Part shown: piece by piece, positions 19,012 through 28,617 of the stretch
Layout of the letters: every line of letters begins with the position of its first letter
Numbering within the stretch: the first letter of the stretch is position 1
Source of the DNA: Lysobacter enzymogenes
GTDB lineage: Bacteria; Pseudomonadota; Gammaproteobacteria; Xanthomonadales; Xanthomonadaceae
Length of the DNA stretch: 64,000 nt
Assembly (NCBI RefSeq): GCF_017355525.1
Contig: NZ_CP067395.1
Coordinates: 62,001 to 126,000, forward strand
Direction of reading: 5' to 3'
The notes under the pieces: generated by a model
Seen by the model: the letters and a program-made list of their open reading frames with translations, nothing else
Databases searched by the model: none
Told to the model about the DNA's origin: nothing
Made by a program: the position numbers and the translations under genes

Positions 19012-21102
19012 TTACTGGAAGTCGTAATCCATATCGGGCCCCGCCGCCGCCAGGAAATGCCCCTGCGCGTAGTCGATCCCGGCCGCGAACAGCAGGCTCA
19101 TGCTCGCCGCATCCTGGACGAACTCGGCGATGGTCTGCCGGCCCAGTTCGCGCGCCTTCTCGGCGATCTCGCGGATGCGCTGCTGGTGGTCGGGATTGGT
19201 GGTCAGGTCTTCCATGTAGCCGCGGTCGATCTTGAGGAAGGCGGCGTCGAAATGGTTCAGCAGCTGGAACGAGTTGAGGCCGGCGCCGAACTGTTCCAGG
19301 CCCACGCGCACGCCGTAGTGGTAGACCCGCGACTGGAACTCCTGCGCCGCGCGCAGGTTGGTGAACACCTTGGATTCGGGCAGCTGCAACACCAGCAGCT
19401 TGCCGTCGGCGCCGTGCTTGGCCAGCTTCTCGACGATGTGCTCGAGCAGGCTTTCGTCCTGCAGCGAGGCCTGGGTGATCTTGACCAGCAAGGTGGTGCG
19501 CTTGCCCTGGCGCATGCGCTCGCCGATCACCTGGATCGCCTTGGCCACCACCCAGCGGTCGATTTCCCACAGCAGGCCGTGTTCCTCGGCGATCTGCAGG
19601 AACGACAGCGGCTGGACCAGCTCGCCGCCGTCGTCCGGGCCGACCGTCTGCATGCGCAGGTAGGCCTCGTACATCTCGATCGGTTCGCCGTGCAGGTTGA
19701 TCAGCGGCTGGTAGTTCATGACGAAGCGGTCGGCGTCGAGCGCGTCGCGGATGCGCGCGACCCAGGCCGCGATGCGTTCTTCCTCGGCGCGGTCCGCGGC
19801 GCCGGGGTCGAACAATTCGCTGCGGTTGCCGCCGATGTCGATCGCCGATTGCAGGCACTGGCTGGCCTTGCCGAGCACCGCGGTGACGCTGGCGATCTTC
19901 TCGCCGATCTGCACGCCGCCGACGCTGGCGGTGGCGCTCAGGGCGAGGTGGTCGGTCTCCAGCACGCGTTCGAAGAACGCCGCGCGCAGGCGGTCGGCCA
20001 GGGCCGAGGTGTGCTGGTGGTCGCTGCGCAGGGTCAGCACCGCGAACTGGTGCTCGCTGAAGCGCGCGGCGATGTCGTCCGGGCCGATCGCTTCGCGCAG
20101 GCGCTGGCCGCAGGCGGCGACCAGCTGGTCGGCCTGGTCCAGGCCGATTTCCTGCAGCAACTGGTTGTAGTGGTCCGGCTCGACCAGCAGCAGGCCGTGA
20201 TGGGCCTGGCCCTGGGCGGCGTCGGCGACCGCGTCCTCGAGCTGGCGCAGGAAGGTCGCGCGGTTGAGCAGGCCGGTGACCTGGTCGCGCTGGCGCAGCG
20301 CTTCGACTTCGCGCGCCAGTTCCGGGTCGATCTCCTGCCGGCGCAGCACCACTTGCAGGCAGTGCTCGCCTTCGTAGGTGGCGGGGGTGAACTCCATCAC
20401 CGCCGGAAAGGCGTTGCCGTCGAGGGTGCGGGCCTGGGTTTCGTAGCTCGGCGGCGGCGCCTCGCCCTTGCTGAGCTGCTTGAGCAGTTGCTTGAAGCCG
20501 TCGACCTGGCTCGGCGCGACCAGATCGAGCAGGGACATGCCCTCGATGTCCTCGAACGATTCGAAGCCGAACATCTCCAGGTAGGCCGCGTTGGCGCGGA
20601 TGTGCATGCCTTCGTGGATGTAGGCGATGGGATCGCGCGAGGAATCGATCAGCGCGTCGCAGCGGCGCTCGGTCTCGCGCACCTGGGCCTCGAGCTTGCG
20701 CAGCGAGCGGCGCGCTTCCAGGTCGGCCCATTCCGAGCGGATGCGGTGCTGCAGGTGGGCGATGTTGGAGCGCAGGACGATGCCGCGCGCGCCGATCTCC
20801 ATGATCCCGAGCAGTGCGGTCTCGTCGACCGCTTCCATCATCACCAGCACCGGCAGGTCCTTGCCGCTGGCGTCGACCGCCTGCATCAGCTTGGCCAGCG
20901 AGACGTGGCGCGAGTTGCGCGCGGCCAGGACCAGGTCCGGCGGGTGCTGCAGGATCAGCGCCGACAGTTCCTGTTCGCTTTCCGGGCGCGTGGGCCGCAC
21001 CGCGATGCCGCTGTTGCGCAGCGCGCTGACGATGGCTTCGGCCGCCTCTACGCTGTCGTCGACGATCAGCAAGCGCAGCACCATGTCTTTGCCGAATTGC
21101 AT
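19012..21102 (-). CDS. fimX: FimX-like degenerate GGDEF/EAL protein (type IV pilus, c-di-GMP effector)
   Basis: A 696-residue protein: receiver-like domain (8-125), PAS domain (140-255), GGDEF-like domain (265-425) and EAL-like domain (440-690). The receiver lacks a normal phospho-acceptor pattern. The diguanylate cyclase signature is replaced by FSEHQF and the EAL motif by EAY (MYEAYLRMQ), so neither synthesis nor hydrolysis of c-di-GMP is expected. This pattern defines FimX of Pseudomonas and Xanthomonas, which binds c-di-GMP through its EAL domain and controls type IV pilus assembly through PilZ and PilB. Twitching motility is prominent in Lysobacter. The order of domains and length fit well; the partner genes are not in the window. 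Confidence 0.85.
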   Translation of the reverse strand: MQFGKDMVLRLLIVDDSVEAAEAIVSALRNSGIAVRPTRPESEQELSALILQHPPDLVLAARNSRHVSLAKLMQAVDASGKDLPVLVMMEAVDETALLGIMEIGARGIVLRSNIAHLQHRIRSEWADLEARRSLRKLEAQVRETERRCDALIDSSRDPIAYIHEGMHIRANAAYLEMFGFESFEDIEGMSLLDLVAPSQVDGFKQLLKQLSKGEAPPPSYETQARTLDGNAFPAVMEFTPATYEGEHCLQVVLRRQEIDPELAREVEALRQRDQVTGLLNRATFLRQLEDAVADAAQGQAHHGLLLVEPDHYNQLLQEIGLDQADQLVAACGQRLREAIGPDDIAARFSEHQFAVLTLRSDHQHTSALADRLRAAFFERVLETDHLALSATASVGGVQIGEKIASVTAVLGKASQCLQSAIDIGGNRSELFDPGAADRAEEERIAAWVARIRDALDADRFVMNYQPLINLHGEPIEMYEAYLRMQTVGPDDGGELVQPLSFLQIAEEHGLLWEIDRWVVAKAIQVIGERMRQGKRTTLLVKITQASLQDESLLEHIVEKLAKHGADGKLLVLQLPESKVFTNLRAAQEFQSRVYHYGVRVGLEQFGAGLNSFQLLNHFDAAFLKIDRGYMEDLTTNPDHQQRIREIAEKARELGRQTIAEFVQDAASMSLLFAAGIDYAQGHFLAAAGPDMDYDFQ

Positions 21103-21281
21103 TCACCACCTCCGTGGGCCGGTTTTATGACACGAAGCGCCGGCCTCGTCCACGCGGGGACGAGAATCTGTGACCCGTTTTAGGGTTCGAACACGCCACG
21201 GATGCGAAGCTGGCGGACTTTGCGCGAACGCAAAGCCGCAACCTGCGGCGTTCCCCATCAAACCCCAACCAGATTACAACC

Positions 21282-22313
21282 TTACAACGGACGCTTGCCC
21301 GGGTCGCCTGCCACTTCGCGCACCAGCTTGGGCACCAGATACCCGGACAGGCGCGCGGCCAGGGCGCGGTGCAGGTCGCGCGCGCGGTCGTCGGCGACTT
21401 CAAAATGGGCCGCGCCCTCGACCCGGTCGAGCTGGTGCAGGTAATACGGCAGCACGCCGGCGGCGTAGCTGCGTTCGCTCAGCGCGGCCAGCGCCTCGAC
21501 GCTGTCGTTGACCCCGCGCAGCAGCACCGCTTGATTGAGCAAGGTCGCGCCGGCCGCGCGCAGGCGCCGCATCGCCGCGTCCACGCCGGCGTCGAATTCG
21601 TTGGCATGGTTGGCGTGCAGCACCACCGCGACCGGCCACGGCAGCGCCGCCAACCACTCGGTCAGGGCGGCGTCGACGCGTTCGGGCAGCACCACCGGCA
21701 GGCGGGTGTGCACGCGCAGGCGCTTGAGCTGGGGCACGGCCTTGAGCGCGTCGGTGAGTTCGGCCAGCTTCGGCGTGGCCAGCGACCAGGGGTCGCCGCC
21801 GGACAGGATCACCTCGTCGATGCCGGGGTCGGCGGCGATCGCAGCGACCGCCTCGCGCCAGCCGGCCGCGGCCGCGGTTTCCTCGGCATACGGAAAGTGA
21901 CGGCGGAAGCAGTAACGGCAGTTGACCGCGCAGCTGCCGGTGGCGATCAGCAGGGCACGGCCGCGGTACTTGCGGATCACCCCATGGCCGGCCTTGGCCG
22001 CGCCGTCGCCGACCGCGTCGAGGCTGAAGCCCGGCATCGGCCGCATTTCCGCGTCCAGCGGCAGGACCTGGCGCAGCAGCGGGTCGGCCGGGTCGCCGGC
22101 GCGCATGCGCGCGACGAAGCCGCGCGGCACCCGCAGCGGGAACTGCGCGGCGGCGGCGTCCGACACGCCCAGCGCCTGCGGATCCAGGCCGAGCAGGGCC
22201 AGCAGCTCGCGCGGGTCGCGCACCGCGTCGCGCCACAGCGCCTGCCAGCGCGCGGGCGGCGCGGCGGCTTCGGCGGGGGCCGGGTGCGGGAGGGGATGCG
22301 CAGCAGGTATCAT
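21282..22313 (-). CDS. epmB: EF-P (R)-beta-lysylation protein EpmB (lysine 2,3-aminomutase)
   Basis: A 343-residue radical SAM enzyme with the cluster motif CAVNCRYCFRRHFPYAE near residue 120 and the KamA/YjeK-family blocks VILSGGDPWSLA and VVLHANHANEFD. It converts (S)-alpha-lysine to (R)-beta-lysine, which EpmA attaches to EF-P. It is divergently transcribed from efp, a conserved and functionally meaningful arrangement; epmA is not in the window. Confidence 0.95.
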   Translation of the reverse strand: MIPAAHPLPHPAPAEAAAPPARWQALWRDAVRDPRELLALLGLDPQALGVSDAAAAQFPLRVPRGFVARMRAGDPADPLLRQVLPLDAEMRPMPGFSLDAVGDGAAKAGHGVIRKYRGRALLIATGSCAVNCRYCFRRHFPYAEETAAAAGWREAVAAIAADPGIDEVILSGGDPWSLATPKLAELTDALKAVPQLKRLRVHTRLPVVLPERVDAALTEWLAALPWPVAVVLHANHANEFDAGVDAAMRRLRAAGATLLNQAVLLRGVNDSVEALAALSERSYAAGVLPYYLHQLDRVEGAAHFEVADDRARDLHRALAARLSGYLVPKLVREVAGDPGKRPL

Positions 22314-22561
22314 GCGGGGCTAGCCTTCAGGGTTCCGATCACGGCGCCCGGGTCCCGCAGCGGCGGTTTCGCCGCGGACGGGGCCGGCGCAGCCCGACAT
22401 TCTAGCCTTCCCCGCGCCGCCAGGCGGCCGCGGGGCCGCGTCCGGTCCCCGGCGCGGCCGGCCGGGGCGGCGCCGACGACGGCGGCTGGACGCGCGCGGC
22501 CCCGGGCCGCGGCGTCTGGAACCTCATTCACCGACACAAATCATTTGCAGGGAGTTTCAGC

Positions 22562-23128
22562 ATGGCCACCCTTGGCATGAACGACGTTAAGAACGGTCAG
22601 AAGATCCTGGTCAACAACGATCCGTGCATCATCACCGAGACCGAGTACGTCAAGCCGGGCAAGGGCCAGGCGTTCACCCGCGTCAAGTACCGCAGCATCA
22701 AGTCCGGCCGCGTGGTCGAAATGACCATGAAGGCGACCGACAGCGTCGAGCAGGCCGACGTGGTCGACACCGACATGCAGTACCTGTACTCCGACGGCGA
22801 GTACTGGCATTTCATGAACCAGGAGTCGTTCGAGCAGGTCCAGGCCGACAAGGCCGGCATGGCCGGCGCCGACAAGTGGCTCAAGGGCGAGGAGGAGTGC
22901 GTGGTGACGCTGTGGAACGGCACCCCGATCGCGGTCCAGCCGCCGAACTTCGTCGAGCTGAAGATCGTCGAGACCGATCCGGGCGTGCGCGGCGACACCT
23001 CGGGCGGCGGCGGCAAGCCGGCGACCCTGGAAACCGGCGCGGTGGTGCGCGTGCCGCTGTTCGTCGGCCAGGAAGAAATCATCAAGGTCGATACCCGTTC
23101 GGGCGAGTACGTCAGCCGGGTCAAGTAA
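22562..23128 (+). CDS. efp: Translation elongation factor P
   Basis: A 188-residue protein with three beta-barrel domains. It relieves ribosome stalling at polyproline. The modification loop is [10 protein letters not shown], with Lys34 as the site for beta-lysylation by the EpmAB pathway; the adjacent epmB supports this. The C-terminal domain ends with the usual [18 protein letters not shown] clean GGGAGTTTCAGC precedes the ATG. Length is the standard one. Confidence 0.98.
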   Translation: MATLGMNDVKNGQKILVNNDPCIITETEYVKPGKGQAFTRVKYRSIKSGRVVEMTMKATDSVEQADVVDTDMQYLYSDGEYWHFMNQESFEQVQADKAGMAGADKWLKGEEECVVTLWNGTPIAVQPPNFVELKIVETDPGVRGDTSGGGGKPATLETGAVVRVPLFVGQEEIIKVDTRSGEYVSRVK

Positions 23129-23177
23129 CGCATCGGCCCGTGGCCGCCTCGGGCGGCCGCGGGTTCGGCGGGACGCC

Positions 23178-23238
23178 GTCCCGGCGAGGGCTCTCTCGAC
23201 GGGAGCCGTCCCGACGAAAGCCGTCCCGACGAAAGCCC
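23178..23238. repeat. Short degenerate tandem repeat downstream of efp
   Basis: Two exact 15-bp units (AGCCGTCCCGACGAA) with degenerate copies before them. It lies in the efp-mtaD gap. It is probably a local slippage product or a fragment of a dispersed repeat. Confidence 0.55.
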
Positions 23239-23518
23239 GGATCGGTTTTGCGCTTGCGGTCGTTTTCGACGCTGTAGCGCCCGGGCAAGAAAAGCGGCGG
23301 CACAATGGGTTCCGGCTCGCGCCGGAACCCGCGCAAGACAGGCGCCGCGTTGCGCGCGCGCCGTGCTGCCGCCTTAGCGCGGCCAGCCGCGACACCCCAG
23401 GCGTCACCCCAACGCGGCCGGCTGCAGTGGCCGCGTTTTCGCAACACCCGGCCGGCCCGGCCACGGGGCGGCCTTCCTCATCCGGCCAGCGCACCGGCCC
23501 AGACAGCGAGCAGCGCCC

Positions 23519-24859
23519 ATGACCTCCGAACTCCAGCCCGTTCCCTGCGACCTGTCCATCGAAGCGGGCTGGGTGGTGCCGGTCGAGCCGCATGCGGTGG
23601 TGCTGGAACAGCATGCGGTGATCGTCAGCAAGGGCGTCATCGCCGACGTCCTGCCGATCGCCCAGGCGCGCCAGCGCTACGCGCCGGCGCAGACCGTCAG
23701 CCGGCCCGAGTCGGCGCTGATTCCGGGCCTGGTCAACGCCCACACCCACAACCCGATGACCCTGCTGCGCGGCATCGCCGACGACCTGCCGCTGATGGAG
23801 TGGCTGCAAGGCCACATCTGGCCGGTCGAGGCGGCGGTGATCGGGCCGCAGTTCGTCGAGGACGGCATCACCCTGGCGATCGCCGAGATGCTGCGCGGCG
23901 GCACCACCTGCGCCAACGAAAACTACTTCTTCCCCGACGTGCAGGCCGCGGTCTACAAGCGCCACGGCTTCCGCGCCCGGGTCGGCCTGCCGGTGATCGA
24001 TTTCCCGACCGCCTGGGCCAAGACCTCCGACGAATACTTCGACCGCGCCGGCGAGGTCCACGACCTGTGGCGCGACGACGCGCTGGTCGCGACCGCGTTC
24101 GCGCCGCACGCGCCGTACACGGTCAGCGACGCGAATTTCGAGCGCATCCGCATGCTCGCCGATCAGCTGGATCTGCCGATCCACCTGCATACGCACGAGA
24201 CCGCGCAGGAAGTCGCCGATTCGATCAAGCAGTACGGGCAGCGCCCGCTGGCGCGCCTGGATCGCCTGGGACTGGTCACCGACCGCCTCATCGCAGTGCA
24301 CATGACCCAGCTCACCGACGCCGAGATCGAGCTGTGCGCGCAGCGCGGGGTCAGCGTGGTGCATTGCCCCGAATCCAACCTCAAGCTGGCCTCGGGCTTC
24401 TGCCCGGCCTGCAAGTTGCAGCACGCCGGGGTCAACCTCGCCATCGGCACCGACGGCTGCGCCAGCAACAACGACCTGGACATGTTCGGCGAGACCCGCA
24501 CCGCGGCGATCCTGGCCAAGGCCGTGGCCAACGACGCCAAGGCGCTGGACGCCTTCAGCGCGCTGCGTGCGGCGACCCTCGGCGGCGCCAAGGCGCTCGG
24601 CTTCGACGCCAAGATCGGTTCGATCGAAGTCGGCAAGCAGGCCGACCTGGCCTGCGTCGACCTCGGCCAGCTGGAAACCCAGCCGCTGCATCACGTGGTC
24701 TCGCAGCTGATCTACGCGACCGGCCGCCATCAGGTCAGCGACGTGTGGATCGCCGGCAAGTCCAAGCTGAGCGAACGCGTGCTGGTCGACATGGACACCG
24801 CCGCGCTGATCGCGAATGCGCGCCAGTGGCGCGAGCGCATCGCCGCGATCGCGCGCTGA
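23519..24859 (+). CDS. mtaD: TRZ/ATZ-family amidohydrolase (5'-methylthioadenosine/S-adenosylhomocysteine deaminase)
   Basis: A 446-residue metal-dependent amidohydrolase. Metal motif NAHTHNPMTLLRG near residue 75, HMTQL and HTHETAQE in the barrel, and TDGCASNNDLDMF near residue 315 with the metal Asp. It matches the MtaD/SAH-deaminase branch, which deaminates MTA or SAH to the inosine forms. It stands before ubiG and gph, as in other xanthomonads. UbiG produces SAH, so a role in recycling that product is reasonable but inferred. Confidence 0.88.
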   Translation: MTSELQPVPCDLSIEAGWVVPVEPHAVVLEQHAVIVSKGVIADVLPIAQARQRYAPAQTVSRPESALIPGLVNAHTHNPMTLLRGIADDLPLMEWLQGHIWPVEAAVIGPQFVEDGITLAIAEMLRGGTTCANENYFFPDVQAAVYKRHGFRARVGLPVIDFPTAWAKTSDEYFDRAGEVHDLWRDDALVATAFAPHAPYTVSDANFERIRMLADQLDLPIHLHTHETAQEVADSIKQYGQRPLARLDRLGLVTDRLIAVHMTQLTDAEIELCAQRGVSVVHCPESNLKLASGFCPACKLQHAGVNLAIGTDGCASNNDLDMFGETRTAAILAKAVANDAKALDAFSALRAATLGGAKALGFDAKIGSIEVGKQADLACVDLGQLETQPLHHVVSQLIYATGRHQVSDVWIAGKSKLSERVLVDMDTAALIANARQWRERIAAIAR

Positions 24860-25055
24860 GCGCGATCGCGTTGCGGATCCGGGCGCGCCGCTCCGATCCA
24901 CGACGGCCCGCACGGCCTGCGACGTTGCGCCGCAGTGCGTTCACGCAGACCGTAGCGGACCTGCTTCACACTAGGCGCGCGGCGCGAAACGCCGACGTCA
25001 GGCACGCAGCACACCGGCCGCGCCCACCGCGCGGCGACAGAACGAGCAGGCAGGC

Positions 25056-25835
25056 ATGAGCAGCGCAGCAAGCAACGCACCGCACGACCCCCACGGCGAC
25101 GCCCCGGCCCCCGGCAGCGACAACTTCAGCCAGGCCGAACTGGACAAGTTCGGCGCCCTGGCCAACCGCTGGTGGGACCCGCAAGGCCCGCAAAAGCCGC
25201 TGCACGCGCTCAACCCGGTGCGGCTGGAATACGTCGCCGCACGCGCGCCGCTGCGCGAGGCGCTGGCGCTGGACGTCGGCTGCGGCGGCGGCCTGCTGAG
25301 CGAGGCGCTGGCCGCGTCCGGCGCCCAGGTCACCGCGATCGATCTGGCCCCGGAGCTCATCAAGGTCGCCAAGCTGCACCGCCTGGAGACCGGCGTCAGC
25401 GTCGATTACCGGCTGCAGTCGGTGGAGTCGCTGGCGCAGGAAATGCCGGCGCGCTTCGACGTGGTCACCTGCATGGAAATGCTCGAACACGTGCCCGACC
25501 CGGGCGCGATCGTGCGCGCCTGCGCCGGCCTGCTCAAGCCCGGCGGGCGGCTGTTCCTGTCGACCTTGAACCGCACCCCGGCCGCGTTCGCGCTGGCCAT
25601 CGTCGGCGCCGAGTACGTCGCCCGCCTGTTGCCCAAGGGCACGCATCAGTACCGCGATTTCATCAAGCCCTCGGAACTGGCGGCGTGGCTGCGCGAAGCG
25701 GGCCTGCAGCTGGAAGACGTCAGCGGCCTGATGTACGAGCCCTGGCGCAACGGCGCGCGCCTCGTCCCGCGCGCCGACGTGAATTACCTGGCCTGCGCCT
25801 GCAAGCCGGCCGACGCGCAGGACGCGTCGGCGTGA
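25056..25835 (+). CDS. ubiG: Ubiquinone biosynthesis O-methyltransferase UbiG
   Basis: A 259-residue SAM-dependent methyltransferase. The N-terminal signature [14 protein letters not shown] motif [14 protein letters not shown] near residue 72, [12 protein letters not shown] and the LSTLNRTP segment are all diagnostic. It methylates two hydroxyls of the ubiquinone ring. Its stop overlaps the GTG start of gph (GTGA), indicating translational coupling. Confidence 0.96.
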   Translation: MSSAASNAPHDPHGDAPAPGSDNFSQAELDKFGALANRWWDPQGPQKPLHALNPVRLEYVAARAPLREALALDVGCGGGLLSEALAASGAQVTAIDLAPELIKVAKLHRLETGVSVDYRLQSVESLAQEMPARFDVVTCMEMLEHVPDPGAIVRACAGLLKPGGRLFLSTLNRTPAAFALAIVGAEYVARLLPKGTHQYRDFIKPSELAAWLREAGLQLEDVSGLMYEPWRNGARLVPRADVNYLACACKPADAQDASA

Positions 25836-26518
25836 GCGCGGCGCCGACGCCGGCCTTCCCCAAGGCGGCGCTGTTCGACCTCGACGGCACCTTGCTCGAC
25901 AGCGCGCCGGACATGTTGGCCACCGCCAACGCCATGCGCGCCGCGCGCGGGCGCGAGCCGATGCCGCTGGAAGCGCTGCGCCCGCACGTGTCCAAGGGCG
26001 CGCGGGCGATGCTCGGCGCGGCCTTCGCCGACGTCGACGCCGGCGAGCGCGAGGCCTGGGTGCCCGAATTCCTCGACATCTACGAACGCGAACTGGGCCT
26101 GCACGGCGCGCCGTTCCCCGGCGTGGAAGCGATGCTGGCGGCGCTGGAAGCGGCCGGCACGCCGTGGGGCATCGTCACCAACAAGCCCGAATACCTGGCG
26201 CGCAAGCTGATGCCGCTGCTGGGCTGGGAGGCGCGCTGCGCGGTGCTGATCGGCGGCGACACCCTGGCCGCGCGCAAGCCCGATCCGCTGCCGCTGACGG
26301 TGGCCGCGCAACGCATCGGCGTGGACCCCGGCGGCTGCGCCTACGTCGGCGACGACGAGCGCGACATCCTCGCCGCGCGCGCCGCCGGCATGCCGTCGGT
26401 GGTCGCGCTGTGGGGCTATCGGCTGGAACTGGACGACCCGATCGCCTGGCAGGGCGATGTGCTGGTCGACGACCCGATCGCGCTGGCCGCGGCGGACGCA
26501 TGGCCGGCGACGCGATGA
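25832..26518 (+). CDS. gph: HAD-family phosphatase, phosphoglycolate phosphatase type
   Basis: A 228-residue HAD hydrolase. Motif [14 protein letters not shown], motif II VTNK, the motif III lysine in ARKPDPLPL, and motif [11 protein letters not shown]. It begins at GTG overlapping the ubiG stop. A long frame open upstream into ubiG is only a shadow. In Xanthomonas/Pseudomonas this gene (often mupP-like) follows ubiG; the MupP role, dephosphorylating MurNAc-6-phosphate in peptidoglycan recycling, is an equally good assignment. It is coupled to the next gene by ATGA. Confidence 0.88.
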   Translation: MSAAPTPAFPKAALFDLDGTLLDSAPDMLATANAMRAARGREPMPLEALRPHVSKGARAMLGAAFADVDAGEREAWVPEFLDIYERELGLHGAPFPGVEAMLAALEAAGTPWGIVTNKPEYLARKLMPLLGWEARCAVLIGGDTLAARKPDPLPLTVAAQRIGVDPGGCAYVGDDERDILAARAAGMPSVVALWGYRLELDDPIAWQGDVLVDDPIALAAADAWPATR

Positions 26519-27267
26519 GCGCGCCGACCGCCGCCGCCGAAGGCGCCACCCCGGAGCAGGCGCTGCAGGATTTCGCCGGCAAATGGCGCGCGCGCTGGCC
26601 GGAGTGGTCGGTGGCCGAAGTGTTCGTGCCGCGCGCCCAGCGCGGCGCGGCGGTGGCCTGGGCGGCGTTGCAGCAGGAGCTGACCGACGCCGCCTGGGGC
26701 GGCAGCGACGCGCTGCCCGGCGAGGCCAAGCTCGGTTGGTGGATGGAAGAACTCAAGGGCTGGCGCGAGGGCCGGCGCCGGCACCCGCTGGGGCTGGCCC
26801 TGCAACGCCAGGACGCGCCGTGGCTGGCGCTGGCCGCGGCCCTGCCGGGCCTGCGCGACAGCCGCGAGCGCCCCGGCGACCGCACCGAGGCCTTCGACGG
26901 CCTGCTGCCGCTGGCCCAGGCCTGCGCGGCGATCGACGCGGCCCTGTTCGACCCGATCCCCGGGCAACTGCCCGAGGCGGCGGTGCCGGCGATCCAGTCC
27001 TCGCTGCTGGAAACCCGGCTGCTGCTGCAGGGCGACCCGGCGGTGCCGCTGAGCGTGGTCGCGCGCGCGATGGCGCGGCCGGGCGAGGGCGCGGCGGCGG
27101 AATGGAGCCGCGAACTGCTGGCGCAATGGCCCGAGCGCTTCGGCGCGACCGTGCCGCGGCGGCTGTGGACCGCGCTGGCGCATACCCGCCTGCAGCGCGG
27201 CGACGCGGCCCGGCCGCTGTCGCCGTGGACCGCGCTGCTGGCGGCCTGGCGCGGCGCCCGCAACTGA
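26515..27267 (+). CDS. Degenerate squalene/phytoene synthase-family protein
   Basis: A 250-residue, all-helical protein resembling squalene/phytoene synthases in its first half (AAVAWAALQQELTDAAW, then KLGWWMEELKGWREGRRRHP) but lacking both Asp-rich diphosphate-binding motifs. It begins at ATG overlapping the gph stop by four bases. The conserved location behind ubiG-gph suggests a role linked to quinone or isoprenoid metabolism, but loss of the metal sites argues against prenyl transfer. Function unknown. Confidence 0.6.
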   Translation: MSAPTAAAEGATPEQALQDFAGKWRARWPEWSVAEVFVPRAQRGAAVAWAALQQELTDAAWGGSDALPGEAKLGWWMEELKGWREGRRRHPLGLALQRQDAPWLALAAALPGLRDSRERPGDRTEAFDGLLPLAQACAAIDAALFDPIPGQLPEAAVPAIQSSLLETRLLLQGDPAVPLSVVARAMARPGEGAAAEWSRELLAQWPERFGATVPRRLWTALAHTRLQRGDAARPLSPWTALLAAWRGARN

Positions 27268-27355
27268 CCGTTGCAGGCCGGGGCCGGGGCGGCGCGGCCG
27301 GCCCCGGTAGAATGGCGGCGTTGCGTTCCCCCTGCGCGCCCCCACTTTCAGCGTT

Positions 27356-28291
27356 GTGAATACTCCTTTCGTACCCTCCCGTTCGAGCCTGCCCGATGTC
27401 GCCTTCGACGCCGCCGCCGCGGCGCGTCCGCTGGACTGGGTCGGCATGTCCCACATCGCCTTGCCGCTGCGCATCGCCGGCGCCGACGGCGGCGCGATCC
27501 AGGTCGCGGCCTCGGTCGACGTCGCGGTCAACCTGCGCGACGCCAACGCGCGCGGCATCCACATGTCGCGCATGTACCTGCATCTGCAGAACGCTTTCGC
27601 CAGCGAGACGGTCACTCCGGCCGGCCTGCGCCGAGTGTTGCAGAGCCTGATCGACGGCCAGGGCGGCATTTCCAGCGCCGCGCGGCTGGTGCTGCGTTAC
27701 GAACAACTGCTGCTGCGGCCGGCCCTGGCCAGCGCCAACGCCGGCTGGAAGCGCTATCCGGTCGAGATCGACGCGCGCCTGATCGACGGCCACTTACAGT
27801 TGGGCCTGCGTTTCGCGGTCGAATACTCCAGCACGTGCCCGGCCTCGGCGGCGCTGTCGCGCCAGCTCAACGCCGAGCGCTTCGCCGCCGATTTCGCCGC
27901 CGCGCATCCCTTGTCGACCGCCGTGGTCAGCGATTGGCTGGCGTCCGAACGCGGCCTGGCCGCGACCCCGCACGCCCAGCGCAGCCGCGCCGACGTGCGC
28001 GTGGACCTGCGCCCGGCCTTCGACGAACTGCCGCTGGTGGCTTTGATCGACGCGCTGGAAACCGCGCTGGCCACGCCGGTGCAGACCGCGGTCAAGCGCG
28101 AGGACGAACAGGCCTTCGCCCGCCTCAACGCCGAGAACCTGATGTTCTGCGAGGACGCCGCGCGCCGCGTCGCCGCCGCGTTGTCGGCCGATCCGCGGAT
28201 CGAAAGGTTCGACGCCGAAGTCGCGCATTTCGAAAGCCTGCACGCGCACGACGCGGTCGCCCGGGTCACGGGGCAGGGCGCGCGCGAGTAA
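27356..28291 (+). CDS. folE2: GTP cyclohydrolase FolE2 (type IB)
   Basis: A 311-residue protein starting at GTG. It makes 7,8-dihydroneopterin triphosphate for folate and related pathways, with relaxed metal need compared with zinc-dependent FolE. Family features: N-terminal LPDVAFD, RGIHMSRMYLHLQ, and the catalytic Cys in SSTCPASAALSRQ near residue 162. In many bacteria folE2 is induced by zinc starvation through Zur; no Zur box could be picked out in the 88 bp upstream. Confidence 0.93.
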   Translation: MNTPFVPSRSSLPDVAFDAAAAARPLDWVGMSHIALPLRIAGADGGAIQVAASVDVAVNLRDANARGIHMSRMYLHLQNAFASETVTPAGLRRVLQSLIDGQGGISSAARLVLRYEQLLLRPALASANAGWKRYPVEIDARLIDGHLQLGLRFAVEYSSTCPASAALSRQLNAERFAADFAAAHPLSTAVVSDWLASERGLAATPHAQRSRADVRVDLRPAFDELPLVALIDALETALATPVQTAVKREDEQAFARLNAENLMFCEDAARRVAAALSADPRIERFDAEVAHFESLHAHDAVARVTGQGARE

Positions 28292-28617
28292 GCCGCGGCC
28301 GCCGTGTTCGGGCGGCGTCTGAACGATGAAGCCGCGCCGGTCCGTTCGGGCCGGCGCGCCGCTGCGCGCACGCAGAGTTCGCGGCCCGCGCGCAGCGCCG
28401 CGAGCCCGCGCGCGCCAGCGAAACTGTCGTTTTTGCCGGCGGCGCCGATGCGCCGCGGCGGTGTAGGATCGGCGCCAGAAGGGCCGCACCGGCGCGGCAA
28501 TGCATGGAGGCGTGTGCGACAGCACAATTTCAAGGTGGAAACCGTGATGGCCCCCTGCACCGGGTACCGGGGCCCTTCGGCTATGCTCGGCATAGCAGAC
28601 TGGTGACCGGAAGGGGC
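28292..28617. other. 326-bp gap between folE2 and the GGDEF gene, with a structured leader
   Basis: The first 250 bp contain no feature I can name. The last 70 bp hold two consecutive hairpins (see the next entry). I compared the leader with the c-di-GMP-I riboswitch consensus and found no match. Confidence 0.5.
28549..28617 (+). promoter_or_regulatory. Possible Shine-Dalgarno-sequestering leader of the GGDEF gene
   Basis: Hairpin 1 pairs GGCCCC (28549-28554) with GGGGCC (28569-28574). Hairpin 2 is a perfect 7-bp stem (28580-28586 with 28590-28596, arm GCTATGC, TCG loop). CCCTTC (28573-28578) can instead pair with GAAGGG inside the ribosome binding site (28610-28615), enclosing hairpin 2. 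The two states are mutually exclusive. This is inference from pairing alone. Confidence 0.4.

Noticed and set aside
25172..25831. Upstream extension of the gph frame into ubiG
   Set aside because: The extension is Arg/Ala-rich and unlike any HAD protein. The GTG at 25832, overlapping the ubiG stop, gives the correct length.
28480..28617. c-di-GMP riboswitch upstream of the GGDEF gene
   Set aside because: The conserved GEMM bases (GCAAAGCC, GGUAG) are absent, although hairpins are present. Kept only as an unclassified leader.
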